A DNA stretch of 6,980 bases from Methanosarcinaceae archaeon (GTDB taxonomy: Archaea; Halobacteriota; Methanosarcinia; Methanosarcinales; Methanosarcinaceae). The stretch covers positions 1 to 6,980 of the forward strand of contig DQIO01000198.1 in the NCBI GenBank assembly GCA_020793555.1. Direction: 5' to 3'. Position numbers and translations under genes: made by a program. Positions within the stretch are counted from its first letter, which is position 1; every line of letters starts with the position of its first letter. Under the pieces are notes generated by a model, which was not told the origin of the DNA, did no database searches, and saw only the letters and a list, made by a program, of their open reading frames with translations. This document shows, piece by piece, positions 6,204 through 6,980 of this stretch.

Positions 6204-6563
6204 ATGCCTCCCAAAAAAGAAAAAACAAGAATAAATCTTTACGGTATCAAAGGTAAGCACAATGTTCATTCATGGAACGGACTTGCAATTCATTTCAAGA
6301 ACAGCAGTAAAGTTCAAAGATGTGAGCGGTATGACGCCTGCACATCGAACAAGAGATCATCTGCATGCATTTACTCCATCAAACGATTCGATGCCGTCTA
6401 TATGATCGAATCCGAATTCAACGTAACAACGAGTATAGCTGAAAAGCTGGTCACGACCCTATTTGACATGGGACTGGCTCAGTCACTGCGCTGCTACTGT
6501 GAAGCTGGTGAAGGTGGTTTTGATGAAGGGACGCGCATGATCGTCTTTGATGAAGACTGGTGA
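6204..6563 (+). CDS. hypothetical protein, 119 residues, cysteine-containing, probably leaderless mRNA
   Basis: Not recognised. The start is basic (MPPKKEKTR) and the end acidic (FDEDW). Five cysteines lie at 40, 46, 55, 97 and 99: a C-x5-C-x8-C cluster and a CxC, which could bind a metal or be redox active. Residues about 74-96 (VTTSIAEKLVTTLFDMGLA and neighbours) read as two short helices resembling part of a winged helix, but this is weak. No signal peptide or membrane segment is visible, so it is probably cytoplasmic. No Shine-Dalgarno precedes the ATG and the predicted transcription start lies within a few bases of it, consistent with a leaderless transcript. Codon use looks like normal coding DNA and the frame contains no obvious break. 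It is divergent from the sugar operon; a functional link is not shown. Confidence 0.72.
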   Translation: MPPKKEKTRINLYGIKGKHNVHSWNGLAIHFKNSSKVQRCERYDACTSNKRSSACIYSIKRFDAVYMIESEFNVTTSIAEKLVTTLFDMGLAQSLRCYCEAGEGGFDEGTRMIVFDEDW

Positions 6564-6609
6564 TGGGGTGGATACTTAGACCGTTAATGAAATTCGGTGT
6601 ATCGTAACT

Positions 6610-6621
6610 AAAACTTATATT
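6610..6621 (+). promoter_or_regulatory. candidate BRE/TATA promoter of a small transcription unit
   Basis: AAAAC followed by TTATATTA (6614-6621) fits an A-rich BRE plus TATA box. A start about 26 nt downstream would be near 6643, giving a leader of about 65 nt to the small ORF at 6708. Confidence 0.4.
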
Positions 6622-6707
6622 AAAAAGTGAAGGTAACTATTCAGCCATCCTTAAGACTCGTGTCACGTCAACAATATAATGTCGCTAGACTAGAAGGGGG
6701 CGAGTAG

Positions 6708-6836
6708 ATGCAAAAAACAGCGCGACCACACGCGCGCAGCGCGGCACATTCCAACACCATTAACATGAAATATAAAATTGTTTTCAAGCAGTATCGTATT
6801 TGCCATAGCGTCAAGTTAGGCTTAGATGGTTTTTAG
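6708..6836 (+). CDS. possible small basic protein, 42 residues
   Basis: ATG at 6708 follows AGGGGGCGA (6695-6703), which pairs with the 16S 3' tail over nine positions with one wobble and one mismatch, at 4 nt spacing. The product begins MQKTARPHARSA, is rich in Arg, Lys and His, contains KYKIVFKQYRICHSVK in its second half, and matches nothing recognised. The first third comes from a GC-rich patch (6719-6745) unlike its AT-rich surroundings. A TATA box lies upstream and a T-tract follows 20 bp after the stop. It could instead be a small non-coding RNA or a decayed gene end. Confidence 0.3.
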   Translation: MQKTARPHARSAAHSNTINMKYKIVFKQYRICHSVKLGLDGF

Positions 6837-6856
6837 TTTTCGCGATCATATGTCAC

Positions 6857-6869
6857 TTTTTTTCTTTTT
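6857..6869 (+). terminator. T-tract terminator after the small ORF
   Basis: T7 (6857-6863), one C, then T5 (6865-6869): a typical archaeal T-rich terminator, 20 bp after the stop at 6836. Confidence 0.45.
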
Positions 6870-6873
6870 GGGA

Positions 6874-6891
6874 GTAGTGTATACGCACTAC
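6874..6891. repeat. short inverted repeat
   Basis: Arms GTAGTG (6874-6879) and CACTAC (6886-6891) flank TATACG. It directly follows the T-tract and precedes the next promoter, so it could be a small hairpin or an operator. Six-base arms alone are not strong evidence. Confidence 0.35.
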
Positions 6892-6914
6892 GTTGAAAAT
6901 TTGGCACATATCTA

Positions 6915-6928
6915 CCAAAATATATATT
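6915..6928 (+). promoter_or_regulatory. candidate promoter for a gene beyond the window
   Basis: CCAAAA followed by TATATATT (6921-6928) is one of the best BRE/TATA matches in the window. Transcription would begin near 6950. The ATGs that follow (6941, 6946) run into stops within eight codons, so the gene served must start beyond 6980. Confidence 0.4.
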
Positions 6929-6980
6929 ATTTTAAAGGCTATGGCATGCGTTTTTGAACATTGATAATGACGTGCATTAT

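Noticed and set aside
6626..6660. Possible insertion-sequence end around GTAACTATTCAGCC
   Set aside because: The motif faintly recalls ends of methanogen insertion sequences, but no matching inverted copy, target duplication or transposase is present in the window.
1..6980. CRISPR array, tRNA or rRNA genes
   Set aside because: No regularly spaced repeats, no tRNA cloverleaf with a T-loop motif, and no rRNA-like sequence were seen on either strand.

Overview
The window looks like chromosomal DNA of a euryarchaeon, most likely a mesophilic methanogen of the Methanosarcinales type. The DNA is AT-rich. Candidate promoters have the archaeal form (A-rich BRE followed by a TTTATATA-like box, no bacterial -35/-10). 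Ribosome binding sites match the archaeal 16S tail (GGAGGTGATC and parts such as GTGATC and GGGTGA). Transcripts appear to end in simple T-tracts, and one gene looks leaderless. This assignment is inference from style; no marker gene is present.

Left part (1-1840, + strand): a T-rich terminator-like edge (2-30); a promoter with a perfect 14-bp palindrome (72-85); a 27-codon ORF with a strong Shine-Dalgarno (123-206); two back-to-back inverted repeats (205-236 and 243-271); an extended-SDR nucleotide-sugar epimerase (302-1222); and a VanZ-family membrane protein (1278-1787).

Centre (1841-6003, - strand): a compact four-gene operon facing the VanZ gene. In transcription order it encodes a left-handed beta-helix N-acetyltransferase, a DegT/DnrJ/EryC1 PLP sugar aminotransferase, a Gfo/Idh/MocA oxidoreductase and a UDP-sugar 6-dehydrogenase. 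These four activities are those of Pseudomonas WbpD, WbpE, WbpB and WbpA, and of the methanococcal acetamido-sugar cluster. Together they would convert UDP-GlcNAc to UDP-2,3-diacetamido-2,3-dideoxyglucuronic acid, a known building block of archaeal N-glycans and bacterial O-antigens. The neighbouring epimerase probably makes another activated sugar for the same surface glycan.

Right part (6004-6980): a 200-bp divergent promoter region with a palindromic TATA box, then an unrecognised 119-residue, cysteine-containing protein probably translated from a leaderless mRNA (6204-6563). The remaining 417 bases hold no recognised gene. They do contain what reads as a small self-contained transcription unit (TATA box, strong SD, 42-codon ORF, T-tract terminator; 6610-6869), a small hairpin, and a good promoter pointing out of the window.
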